DNA of 7,208 bases from XYD1-FULL-44-32 sp964355855 (GCA_964355855.1 CAYHFD010000032.1:1-7208); one strand, 5' to 3'; counted from the stretch's first letter, positions 1 to 5,560 are shown. Notes: generated by a model not told the origin, from the letters alone. A program made the numbers and translations.

Positions 1-42
1 AAATTTTTTCATAAAACTAATTCTAAGGTGTTCGGATTCAAA

Positions 43-54
43 GGTAAATTTACC
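43..54. promoter_or_regulatory. Perfect 12-bp palindrome upstream of the first gene
   Basis: The sequence GGTAAATTTACC is its own reverse complement and lies 53 bp before the ATG at 108. A site of this kind can be an operator for a dimeric repressor, but I see no convincing -35/-10 pair around it, so the operator role is a guess. AT-rich 12-mers of this kind can also arise by chance. Confidence 0.25.
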
Positions 55-63
55 AGATTTAGC

Positions 64-86
64 TCACTACGGAATGCTCGTAGTGA
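64..86 (+). promoter_or_regulatory. 5' leader hairpin just before the Shine-Dalgarno
   Basis: TCACTACG (64-71) and CGTAGTGA (79-86) form a perfect 8-bp stem with a 7-nt loop, GAATGCT. The stem ends 8 nt before the AAGGAG Shine-Dalgarno at 95-100 of the 157-residue gene. There is no T-tract after it, so it is not an intrinsic terminator. It could stabilise the mRNA 5' end or modulate ribosome access. That role is inferred from position only. Confidence 0.45.
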
Positions 87-107
87 AACACAAAAAGGAG
101 AACGGAC

Positions 108-581
108 ATGGTGGCAACCAAGATTTTTTGGGTTATCCTTATCGGATTTGGAACCGTCTTTAGTGTTATCCAAGTCAATCGGATTAACACCGAAAAAACT
201 GCGGTGCATAGGGAGAGATTACTTCAGGAGGAGGCCGACCGCAACTACTTTCTTGCCAAAGGACTTTGTGGAAGAGACAACCAATCCAAGTATCTTGTAC
301 ACAAAGTCGCCCCTGGCACGCCCACATCGAAAATGATGTTGGTCGAACTTCGAAAAATCCACAATGACGGCCCGGGCTCGATCAATACATACTTTGTGAG
401 GGGAACTCACAAGTACTTCACCGAATATGAGAAACTCAAGGTGGGCGATGAGATCGTTTTCTTAAATGTCGGGTGGGCAGACAAGGAAGATAATTATGGA
501 GAATATGTCCTCGGCTACCTGTCACCCAACACCGCGGAAACACGAAAACTATGGAATCAAGGATGGGGCGGCGGGTACTAA
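108..581 (+). CDS. Hypothetical membrane-anchored protein, 157 aa
   Basis: I do not recognise a family. The start is fixed by AAGGAG at 95-100, 7 nt before the ATG. Residues 5-23 (IFWVILIGFGTVFSVIQV) form one hydrophobic segment after a single Lys, consistent with a signal anchor that leaves the rest outside the cytoplasm. Residues 27-46 are charged and probably helical (NTEKTAVHRERLLQEEADR). Residues 60-140 alternate short hydrophobic stretches with turns (KYLVHKV, MMLVELRKI, KVGDEIVFLNVGW, GEYVLGYLSP), which suggests a small beta-rich domain. The C-terminus is GWGGGY. One cysteine is present, in GLCGRD (residue 54), with no lipobox. The gene stands alone: a leader hairpin lies before it and a strong terminator begins 36 nt after its stop, so it is probably a single-gene transcript. 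A longer overlapping reading frame from 28 has no ribosome site and ends inside this gene. Confidence 0.8.
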   Translation: MVATKIFWVILIGFGTVFSVIQVNRINTEKTAVHRERLLQEEADRNYFLAKGLCGRDNQSKYLVHKVAPGTPTSKMMLVELRKIHNDGPGSINTYFVRGTHKYFTEYEKLKVGDEIVFLNVGWADKEDNYGEYVLGYLSPNTAETRKLWNQGWGGGY

Positions 582-616
582 GGCCCTATCCTCTCCAAAC
601 CGTCCCACGTCTGAAG

Positions 617-659
617 ACCGCCCCCCGGCAGTCTCACAGACGGGGGCGGTTTTCTTTTG
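617..659 (+). terminator. Intrinsic terminator of the 157-aa gene
   Basis: ACCGCCCCC (617-625) pairs perfectly with GGGGGCGGT (642-650). Inside, GTCT (631-634) pairs with AGAC (638-641) around a 3-nt loop, leaving CGGCA as a bulge. The stem runs straight into the T-rich tract TTTTCTTTT (650-658). This is a textbook rho-independent terminator and separates the first gene from the convergent transposase gene. Confidence 0.9.
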
Positions 660-668
660 TCTAAATCT

Positions 669-685
669 CCTAGATCGGCCCTAGG
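669..685. repeat. Small inverted repeat abutting the transposase-end palindrome
   Basis: CCTAG (669-673) and CTAGG (681-685) are inverted copies around ATCGGCC. It ends exactly where the 23-bp palindrome begins at 686, so the distal end of the transposase unit has two adjacent hairpins. No equivalent lies outside the other palindrome at 1407-1429. Whether it belongs to the element or to the original flank cannot be told from one copy. Confidence 0.35.
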
Positions 686-708
686 TTACGAAGGTCGGAC
701 CTTCGTAA
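686..708. repeat. 23-bp palindrome, transposase-distal copy
   Basis: TTACGAAGGTC and GACCTTCGTAA are perfect 11-bp arms around a single central G at 697. The same motif occurs at 1407-1429 with two substitutions. Read on the minus strand it is the last seven codons of the transposase plus its stop: ACG AAG GTC CGA CCT TCG TAA, encoding TKVRPS and a TAA stop. The hairpin is therefore both coding sequence and candidate recognition site. Y1 transposases of the IS200/IS605 and REP-associated groups act on hairpins in single-stranded DNA, which fits this placement. Confidence 0.8.
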
Positions 709-1378
709 ATAAAAAGTCGTCCGCTTCATTCCTGATTTCGATCCAATCGGTAATAAACCAATCAAAATCTTTTTTAGATTCAAAATATTGGGGAAAGGCT
801 GAAGGATTTATAATGACATTTTCTATCCTTTTCCCTTGTCCAAAGTTTGCATAATCGGCGTAACTGGAAAATTTATAATTCTCGAGAAATTTCTTTTCTG
901 ACTTTATTTTATTCACTTTATCTTTAAAAATAGATAATCCGTGTAGCTTAAGAGGGTTGAGATGAATATAGGAGTATAAGTAATTAAAGTATTGATCGCT
1001 ATCTACATGATGGGAAGAAAATTTTCCTTTAAAGAGTGATCCCGACCGCTTATACTTTATATTGAAATACATCGAATAAGCTGTTTGTAATTTTTGCATA
1101 AATCGGCTGATCCCGTTTTCTGTCTTTTCCTTCACTAATAAATGAAAATGATTGGACATTAGGCAATAGCAGCCAATATCTATGAGAGTATTTTCTCTCT
1201 CGAATGACCAAATATTTTCTATTGCTCTCCAGTCGACTGGCCTACTTGTGTTGCATAAGAATAATAAAGACATGAAGCGGATTTTATCGCTGTCGTTTTT
1301 GTAGATACTTCTTTTTTCTACGCCTCGATTATGCAGATGGTAGTATTCGTCGGGAGCGAAGGTTTCTTTACGGTTCAT
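686..1378 (-). CDS. Y1 (IS200-like / REP-associated) transposase, 230 aa
   Basis: This is a HUH-type single-strand DNA transposase of the Transposase_17 (Y1_Tnp) family, which nicks and rejoins DNA at hairpins through a covalent 5'-phosphotyrosine. The N-terminus EYYHLHNRGVEKRSIY (residues 11-26) is the family signature. The metal-binding HUH motif is H77-F78-H79 in MSNHFHLLV. The catalytic tyrosine is Y101 or Y104 in AYSMYFNIKYKRSGSLFKGKF, followed by YSYIHLNP at 135-142. All key residues are present and the frame is open, so it may be active. Its length fits the REP-associated group better than the roughly 150-residue IS200 TnpA. The last residues TKVRPS and the stop are encoded by a palindrome, with a near-copy just upstream of the gene. 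There is no Shine-Dalgarno before the ATG. A -10-like box lies 6 nt upstream. No accessory TnpB is present. Confidence 0.9.
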   Translation of the reverse strand: MNRKETFAPDEYYHLHNRGVEKRSIYKNDSDKIRFMSLLFLCNTSRPVDWRAIENIWSFERENTLIDIGCYCLMSNHFHLLVKEKTENGISRFMQKLQTAYSMYFNIKYKRSGSLFKGKFSSHHVDSDQYFNYLYSYIHLNPLKLHGLSIFKDKVNKIKSEKKFLENYKFSSYADYANFGQGKRIENVIINPSAFPQYFESKKDFDWFITDWIEIRNEADDFLFTKVRPS

Positions 1379-1384
1379 GTTTCA

Positions 1385-1412
1385 ATAATACTTAATTAAA
1401 CTCTTTTTACAA
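1385..1412 (-). promoter_or_regulatory. Candidate promoter of the transposase, overlapping the upstream palindrome
   Basis: On the minus strand TTGTAA (1407-1412) is followed after 16 nt by TATTAT (1385-1390), which ends 6 nt before the ATG. The -35 lies inside the palindrome arm, so a transposase bound to the hairpin could block its own transcription. Initiation here would give an mRNA with almost no leader, consistent with the missing Shine-Dalgarno. The -35 match is only partial. Confidence 0.4.
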
Positions 1413-1429
1413 AGGTCGGACCTTCGTTA
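1407..1429. repeat. 23-bp palindrome, transposase-proximal copy
   Basis: This is a copy of the 686-708 palindrome with G to A at 1411 and A to T at 1428; the core AAGGTCGGACCTTCGT is identical. The two outermost pairs of the hairpin are weakened by the substitutions, leaving a 6-bp uninterrupted inner stem (AAGGTC/GACCTT). It lies 28 bp upstream of the transposase start and 116 bp upstream of the transketolase start. Confidence 0.8.
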
Positions 1430-1529
1430 TTTAATTGCTTTGGGAGAACGATAAAGAAGAAGGTAGCGGAGATAATAGGAATAAATGGCTGATTCTTATT
1501 TTACAAAATAGTGTTTTAGGGTGGAAGTT

Positions 1530-1538
1530 TGGTAGAAT
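1530..1538 (+). promoter_or_regulatory. Extended -10 promoter for the transketolase N-subunit
   Basis: TGG followed by TAGAAT gives an extended -10 element (TGn plus a 5/6 match to TATAAT) ending 7 nt before the ATG at 1546. The -35 region is weak (GTGTTT at 1511-1516, 16-nt spacer). Transcription would start at or next to the ATG. This matches the spacing seen before gpsA at 4667-4672. Confidence 0.5.
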
Positions 1539-1545
1539 ATATCTA

Positions 1546-2415
1546 ATGCAACCTCTCACTGACGAAAAAAGAAAATTACTTGCCGATAAGGCCAACGACA
1601 TTCGGCGGTCAATTATCGAGATGTTGGTGCAAGCTGGTTCGGGTCACACGGCTGGCCCTTTGGGTATGGCGGATATTTTTACCGCTTTATATTTTCATAT
1701 TTTAGAACATGAGCCCAGAAACCCGAGCTGGAGCGAGCGGGACCGGTTGGTACTTTCCAATGGCCATATTTGTCCGGTGTACTATGCCACCCTCGCTCAC
1801 GCTGGCTATTTTCCGGTGGAAGAGCTGAAGACTTTGCGCCAGTTTGGCTCGCGCTTGCAGGGGCATCCCCACCGCGAGTTCTTGCCCATGGTCGAGACTA
1901 GCTCTGGTCCCTTGGGCTCGGGCCTGTCGCAGGCCTGTGGGATGGCGCTGGCCGAAAAGATGGACCATGGTGCCAATTCCAACAAATATATTTACTGTCT
2001 AATGTCCGATGGCGAGCTACAAGAAGGCAACACTTGGGAGGCGGTGCTCTTTGCCGGCAAGCAAAAGTTTTCGAACCTAATAGCGATTATTGACCGCAAT
2101 AATATCCAGATCGACGGTTTTACTGAAGATGTTATGCCACTTGAACCTTTGGCGGAAAAATTTACGGATTTTAATTGGCATGTCATTGAGATAGATGGGC
2201 ATAACTTCGACGATATTGTGGCGGCGGTGGGCGAGGCCCAAGCGGTGTTTGGCCGGCCGGTGGTGATTATTGCCCACACCATCCCCGGCAAAGGTGTACC
2301 CGCTTTTGAAAAAAATTATGAATGGCATGGCAAACCGCCAACCAAAGCCGAAGGCGAGATGGCGCTGAAAGAATTGCGGACTTTGGGTGGTAAAATTAAA
2401 AGTGAGCATGAATAA
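1546..2415 (+). CDS. tktN: Transketolase, N-terminal (TPP-binding) subunit, 289 aa
   Basis: This is half of a split transketolase (EC 2.2.1.1), which moves two-carbon ketol units between sugar phosphates in the non-oxidative pentose phosphate pathway; the other half is at 2824-3816. Numbered from the ATG, visible motifs are AGSGHTAGPLG (30-40, with cofactor His34), SNGH (71-74), SSGPLGSGL (119-127), the TPP/Mg motif SDGELQEGNTWEA (154-166) completed by IIDRNN (181-186), and IPGKG at 246-250 followed by EWHGKPP at 259-265. The first glycine of the usual GDG is Ser154; the metal-binding Asp155 remains. The frame stays open upstream to a TTG at 1435, but the family N-terminus begins near MQPLTDEKRK and an extended -10 sits just before this ATG, so I chose 1546. 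No Shine-Dalgarno is seen, which suggests a leaderless mRNA. The stop overlaps the next gene by 8 nt. Confidence 0.92.
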   Translation: MQPLTDEKRKLLADKANDIRRSIIEMLVQAGSGHTAGPLGMADIFTALYFHILEHEPRNPSWSERDRLVLSNGHICPVYYATLAHAGYFPVEELKTLRQFGSRLQGHPHREFLPMVETSSGPLGSGLSQACGMALAEKMDHGANSNKYIYCLMSDGELQEGNTWEAVLFAGKQKFSNLIAIIDRNNIQIDGFTEDVMPLEPLAEKFTDFNWHVIEIDGHNFDDIVAAVGEAQAVFGRPVVIIAHTIPGKGVPAFEKNYEWHGKPPTKAEGEMALKELRTLGGKIKSEHE

Positions 2416-2797
2416 TAATTATTTATCAAAAATGAGAAATACTCTTCTTTTTTCAGGGGTTGGTTTTTTACTGATTTTGCCTTTGTTGATTACTTTTGGT
2501 TATCCGGATGCTGGTAAAGACTATCTGTATACACTATTTTTTGGGACGTGGTTTATTTCTATCTTGATAATAATACTTGAGCGTTACTTTCCGCTCAAAT
2601 CAAATAATTCTATTGGAGAGGTTAAGTATTCTACCTTTAACCTAGGTGTACGAATAGTAGCGGCTATTGGTATAGCCGCGTTAATCTTTTTTATTAGTAT
2701 CTGGACTACTGTCGGAGTCGGTTTTATCGTCGTCAACGGACTAAGCGTGTCATTCTTCGTTTTGCTTCTTTGGTCTCCTAAAATTACACGTTCGTAA
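2408..2797 (+). CDS. Hypothetical four-helix membrane protein, 129 aa
   Basis: No family is recognised. Four hydrophobic segments are visible: about 12-31, 39-57, 80-100 and 103-122. Between helices 2 and 3 lies a polar stretch (about 60-79, ERYFPLKSNNSIGEVKYS). With a basic N-terminus (KMR) and a short basic tail (PKITRS), both ends are probably cytoplasmic. The chosen ATG overlaps the transketolase N-subunit stop by 8 nt, which suggests translational coupling; a GTG at 2387 would add seven residues (VKLKVS), and an ATG at 2432 is also possible. There is no clear Shine-Dalgarno. Its codons are visibly more AT-rich than those of the flanking transketolase genes. It separates two genes whose products should form one enzyme, so it looks like a later insertion into that operon. 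Its stop codon lies in the loop of a hairpin at 2777-2806. Confidence 0.7.
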   Translation: MNNNYLSKMRNTLLFSGVGFLLILPLLITFGYPDAGKDYLYTLFFGTWFISILIIILERYFPLKSNNSIGEVKYSTFNLGVRIVAAIGIAALIFFISIWTTVGVGFIVVNGLSVSFFVLLLWSPKITRS

Positions 2798-2806
2798 AAT
2801 TTTAGG
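2777..2806 (+). repeat. Hairpin over the stop codon of the membrane protein gene
   Basis: CCTAAAATT (2777-2785) and AATTTTAGG (2798-2806) form a perfect 9-bp stem; TTAC/GTAA (2784-2787/2794-2797) is an alternative inner pairing. The TAA stop (2795-2797) lies in the loop. It is AT-rich and has no T-tract behind it, so full termination is doubtful. Partial termination, mRNA stabilisation between the two transketolase halves, or an insertion scar are all possible. Confidence 0.5.
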
Positions 2807-2823
2807 TAAGTTTGTAAAGTAAC

Positions 2824-3816
2824 ATGATAAACCCCATCCAAAAATTAAACCCCAAGCTTTTTGACCTCAATGTGGAGCGGGTGCCTATTCGTGATGGATT
2901 TGGCGAAGGGCTAGTGGAAGCAGGAGAAAAGAACCAACAAGTGGTGGCGCTGTGTGCCGATTTAGTTGAATCGACCCGAATTGAAAAATTTGCCAAGCAG
3001 TTCCCAGAGCGGTTTGTGGAAATAGGGGTGGCCGAGCAAAACTTGGTGACAGTGGCTTCGGGTCTCGCCGCCATGGGTAAAATCCCTTTCACTGCATCGT
3101 ACGCTTGTTTTTCACCCGGCCGCAATTGGGAGCAAATCCGCACGACCATTACCTACAACGATGTACCGGTTAAAATTGTGGGTGCCCACGCTGGTATCTC
3201 GGTCGGGCCCGATGGGGGCACCCACCAAATGCTCGAAGACCTTGCCCTAATGCGGGTACTCCCCAACATGGTGGTGGTCGTGCCGTGTGATAGCGTAGAA
3301 GCCAAAAAGGCAACACTAGGGATAGCAGACAATGGCAAGCCTAGCTATATCCGACTGGCGCGCAATAAATCAGCGGTTGTCACGACCGAAAGTTCACCAT
3401 TTGCAATCGGTAAAGCCAATGTGCTGATTGACCCCGACTACGCCGATGTGGCGGTGATTGCTTGTGGGCAGATGGTTTATTATTCACTCTTGGCGGCGCG
3501 CCAACTGGAGATTGAAGGGATAAAAGTGTCAGTGACCAATTTGCATACCATAAAACCGATTGATACCGAAACTATTCATCGGGTGGCGGCCAATTCGGGC
3601 GCAGTGGTCACAGTGGAAGAACATCAGGTCGCTGGTGGGCTGGGCAGTGCCGTAGCGGAAGTTTTAGCCACCACTTTTCCGGTGCCGATGGAATTTTTAG
3701 GAGTCCAAGACAAATATGGCCAGTCGGGCGAACCGGGCGAACTTTTGGAACATTATGGTCTGGGGGTAAAAGATATTGTGGGGGCAGTGAAGAAAGTAAT
3801 GGGACGGAAGCGGTAG
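2824..3816 (+). CDS. tktC: Transketolase, C-terminal (pyrimidine-binding) subunit, 330 aa
   Basis: This is the second half of the split transketolase, carrying the Pyr domain and the C-terminal domain. It should pair with the 289-residue N-subunit to form the active sites between them. Visible features are RDGFGEGLVEAG (23-34), the cofactor-activating glutamate E71 in EIGVAEQNLV, YACFSPGRNWEQIR (93-106), the substrate loop HAGISVGPDGGTHQ (122-135), and LPNMVVVVPCDSVEA (146-160). The C-terminal domain (about 195-330) contains NLHTIKPID (239-247) and VEEHQVAGGLGSAVAE (264-279), typical of the transketolase/DXS/E1-beta fold. Length is normal for a stand-alone C-subunit and all expected key residues are present. 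Only 26 nt separate it from the membrane protein gene, with no clear Shine-Dalgarno and no promoter found, so it is probably transcribed from upstream. Confidence 0.93.
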   Translation: MINPIQKLNPKLFDLNVERVPIRDGFGEGLVEAGEKNQQVVALCADLVESTRIEKFAKQFPERFVEIGVAEQNLVTVASGLAAMGKIPFTASYACFSPGRNWEQIRTTITYNDVPVKIVGAHAGISVGPDGGTHQMLEDLALMRVLPNMVVVVPCDSVEAKKATLGIADNGKPSYIRLARNKSAVVTTESSPFAIGKANVLIDPDYADVAVIACGQMVYYSLLAARQLEIEGIKVSVTNLHTIKPIDTETIHRVAANSGAVVTVEEHQVAGGLGSAVAEVLATTFPVPMEFLGVQDKYGQSGEPGELLEHYGLGVKDIVGAVKKVMGRKR

Positions 3817-3862
3817 ACATTTTTGAAATTGCTGGTATCTTAAAAATAGAAAGGAGGGCATT

Positions 3863-4384
3863 ATGTCGCAGGATAGTAAATGGACTGGAGTAGCATCCCC
3901 TACCATATCTAGGATGTTGGTGACTAGGTTATGGCGTGGCTATTCGGCTGGCGGGGTTTCGCTTGGGAGAAGCTTGCGTTCTTGTCTGCTTGAGGCGGTG
4001 ATTAGGTTAATTCCACCTGTTTCAATCGGGGAAAGTATTAATGCTGACAACGCTGACGAGACAGAACTAGAAGTGGAAGCAGAGATTAGAATCAAGAGCG
4101 GGTTTATACCAGAGACCCAGATGATACTGTTTCTCGAACTTCCTTTTATACCCGATTGGCACCTACTTTGTCTTTTGATGAGAGAGTTGGTTGTCTGGTA
4201 TGAAAAAGATCAAGAAGCCGAATGGCCCCTAGTTTACGAAAGGAAAATAGCCGATCTAATTTGGCGTCTAATGTCTGGACCTAAGTATGTCGAGCAATTT
4301 GCTTTGGCCTACCCAGATATAAAGGAAGTTCTTTTCGAGGCTGATGACCGCTACTTTGTACTGACTCAAGAAGAGTCAAGATGA
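3863..4384 (+). CDS. Hypothetical protein, 173 aa
   Basis: I do not recognise it. The start is fixed by AAGGAGG (3851-3857), 5 nt before the ATG, the best Shine-Dalgarno in the window. The first 45 residues are basic with many Ser, Gly and Arg (RMLVTRLWRGYSAGGVSLGR). Residues 60-78 are strongly acidic (NADETELEVEAEIRI). The rest reads as a compact alpha/beta domain: MILFLELPFIPDW (87-99), a probable helix HLLCLLMRELVVWYEKDQEAEW (100-121), another KIADLIWRLMSG (128-139), then VEQFALAYPDIKEVLFEADDRYFVL. There is no signal peptide, and the hydrophobic helix at 100-112 is interrupted by charges, so it is likely cytoplasmic. It follows the transketolase C-subunit by 46 nt without a terminator and precedes a 40-residue membrane protein gene. 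The basic N-terminus beside an acidic stretch might suggest nucleic-acid or partner binding, but nothing specific supports a function. Confidence 0.75.
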   Translation: MSQDSKWTGVASPTISRMLVTRLWRGYSAGGVSLGRSLRSCLLEAVIRLIPPVSIGESINADNADETELEVEAEIRIKSGFIPETQMILFLELPFIPDWHLLCLLMRELVVWYEKDQEAEWPLVYERKIADLIWRLMSGPKYVEQFALAYPDIKEVLFEADDRYFVLTQEESR

Positions 4385-4462
4385 AGTTTTCTAGGTTTTA
4401 GTATCTTGTTTTTGTTGTGTGGTTTTCACTAACATTGGACAATGACAAGAGAGGAGACTTTT

Positions 4463-4585
4463 ATGGAAAATTTAACGCCACAAGAGGTTGTGGGACTGGT
4501 GTTCTTTTTTGGGTGCATTGTGGTTTCAATTTTAGCTCCACTTTATTACTGGTATTTTGGTGGGCGTGGTGACGTTGATTTGTAA
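4463..4585 (+). CDS. Small single-pass membrane protein, 40 aa
   Basis: This is a short gene from ATG 4463 to TAA 4583-4585. The Shine-Dalgarno AGGAG (4452-4456, within GAGAGGAGAC) lies 6 nt upstream and is the main evidence that it is real. The product starts with MENLTPQE, has one hydrophobic helix at about residues 9-31 (VVGLVFFFGCIVVSILAPLYY), and ends in a short polar tail (FGGRGDVDL). The tail contains RGD, which I regard as coincidental. The acidic N-terminus and the weakly basic residue after the helix leave topology uncertain. It lies 78 nt after the 173-residue gene and 12 nt before a strong terminator stem, so the two unknown genes probably end one transcript. Small proteins of this shape often act as partners of larger membrane complexes, but no partner is evident. 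Confidence 0.65.
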   Translation: MENLTPQEVVGLVFFFGCIVVSILAPLYYWYFGGRGDVDL

Positions 4586-4597
4586 TGAGTGGAGCAA

Positions 4598-4649
4598 GCG
4601 GGCAAGGTTTGACGGCGTGTTCGCCGTCAAACCTTGCCCGCGCTTTTTT
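4598..4649 (+). terminator. Strong intrinsic terminator with a 20-bp perfect stem
   Basis: The arms 4598-4617 (starting GCGGGCAAGG) and 4622-4641 (ending CCTTGCCCGC) are perfect complements around the loop TGTT. The stem is followed almost directly by T6 (4644-4649). It closes the transketolase / hypothetical gene group and isolates it from the gpsA promoter 18 nt downstream. Confidence 0.95.
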
Positions 4650-4666
4650 GTTTTGGTTTTAAATAG

Positions 4667-4672
4667 TATAAT
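4667..4672 (+). promoter_or_regulatory. Consensus -10 box immediately before gpsA
   Basis: A perfect TATAAT ends 6 nt before the ATG at 4679, so transcription should begin at or within a base or two of the start codon. The -35 region is poor (a run of T at 4644-4649, 17-nt spacer, which is also the terminator tract). With no Shine-Dalgarno present, gpsA is probably translated from a leaderless mRNA. Confidence 0.65.
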
Positions 4673-4678
4673 TTTGAT

Positions 4679-5560
4679 ATGCCTAAAATTCTTATCATCG
4701 GTGGGGGTGAAATTGGCCAAGCTCTGGCTAACCTGTTGTCTGCCCACGAGCCAGTGATTTTTGATAAAGATGAAACTAAAAGTACGGCCGATCGGCCTTT
4801 GGCGGAATTATTAGCCGAGGCAGAAATTATTTTTTTAGCAATCCCAACTAGGGCATTGTTGTTGGTTGGAAAAGAAATATCCACACAACTAAAACCCGAA
4901 ACCGTGGTGGTATCGGTGTCCAAAGGGGCTGGCGCCGAAGGAGATTTTTCTTGGGAAATTTTAACGGAGGTATTACCCAATAACCCTTTAGTGTTTATGG
5001 GCGGGCCAATACTGGCGGAAGAAATTAAGTTGGGCAAAAAAGCCGGGGCTATACTTGGTAGCGAATCGGCCGAGGCTCGTCTAGTGGTGCGTGAAATTTT
5101 TGCTAACTCAAACTTATTGCTCAAAGAGTCGGACGATGCCAAAGGAGTGGCCCTAGCTGGTTTGCTAAAAAATATTTATGCCTTGGGGCTCGCGGTAGCG
5201 GAAGAAGTAGGGGTTGGTGATAATACTAAAGGGGCCTTAGTGACCTCGGCCCTGGCCGAAACCGCCGAGCTTTTGGTGTCATTTGGAGGCAAAGCCGCCA
5301 CCGCTTATTCGCTGGCTGGTCTGGGTGATCTAGTGGCCACATCTTCAAGTGAACACAGTCGCAATCGGGCCGCTGGTCGCGACCTAGTGAGGGTTGGTAA
5401 ATGTTGTATCGAAAGTGAAGGTAGTTTAGCTTTGCCTTTAGTTTGGCCTCGACTAGAAAACAAGTTAGCGGACCTGCCGTTTTTGGCAGCCATTGGTGAG
5501 GTAATAGTACACGGTAAAAATCCTAAAAATGTTTTCGAAAATATTCTCGAGAGGCTCTAA
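4679..5560 (+). CDS. gpsA: NAD(P)-dependent glycerol-3-phosphate dehydrogenase, 293 aa
   Basis: This enzyme reduces dihydroxyacetone phosphate to sn-glycerol-3-phosphate, the glycerolipid backbone precursor, in the cytoplasm. The N-terminal Rossmann fold starts with ILIIGGGEIG (4-13, the GxGxxG dinucleotide loop). Next come IFLAIPTRAL (51-60), the SKGA loop (81-84) and GGPILAEEI (108-116), which stands for the usual GPSFA-E motif. The C-terminal helical domain has the catalytic lysine K164 in LLKNIYALG and the substrate-binding run AGLGDLVATSSSEHSRNRAAG (213-233, with D217, R228 and N229). All functional motifs are present. At 293 residues it is shorter than typical GpsA (about 330), and several linkers look trimmed, which fits a reduced genome. 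The start is supported by a TATAAT box just upstream. The last 32 nt overlap the start of the kinase gene, so the two are one operon. Confidence 0.93.
   Translation: MPKILIIGGGEIGQALANLLSAHEPVIFDKDETKSTADRPLAELLAEAEIIFLAIPTRALLLVGKEISTQLKPETVVVSVSKGAGAEGDFSWEILTEVLPNNPLVFMGGPILAEEIKLGKKAGAILGSESAEARLVVREIFANSNLLLKESDDAKGVALAGLLKNIYALGLAVAEEVGVGDNTKGALVTSALAETAELLVSFGGKAATAYSLAGLGDLVATSSSEHSRNRAAGRDLVRVGKCCIESEGSLALPLVWPRLENKLADLPFLAAIGEVIVHGKNPKNVFENILERL

Larger units (their letters stand above)
686..1429 (-). mobile_element. Single-gene transposon-like unit: Y1 transposase between two palindromes
   Basis: The transposase is bounded on both sides by the palindrome TTACRAAGGTCGGACCTTCGTWA (686-708 and 1407-1429), which share an exact 16-bp core (691-706 and 1412-1427) in the same orientation. 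The ends are not terminal inverted repeats and I see no target duplication, as expected for IS200/IS605-type elements. The exact cleavage points cannot be fixed from one copy. The alternative is a domesticated REP-associated transposase resident beside its own palindromes rather than a mobile insertion. Confidence 0.65.

Noticed and set aside
28..684. Overlapping plus-strand frames at 28-336 and 466-684
   Set aside because: They lie in alternative frames of the 157-residue gene or run through its terminator, without ribosome sites. The 157-residue frame has a proper Shine-Dalgarno and a membrane segment.
1435..1545. 37-residue N-terminal extension of the transketolase N-subunit from a TTG codon
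   Set aside because: It has no ribosome site and no similarity to the family N-terminus, and an extended -10 box lies between it and the ATG at 1546, so it would be upstream of the transcript.
2251..2260. GGCCGGCC palindromes at 2251-2260 and 6920-6931, and GGCCGATCGGCC at 4786-4797
   Set aside because: Two of them lie inside ordinary codons of conserved genes (tktN and gpsA), and there is no shared context. They look like chance GC-rich palindromes, although the one at 6920-6931 may take part in RNA folding.
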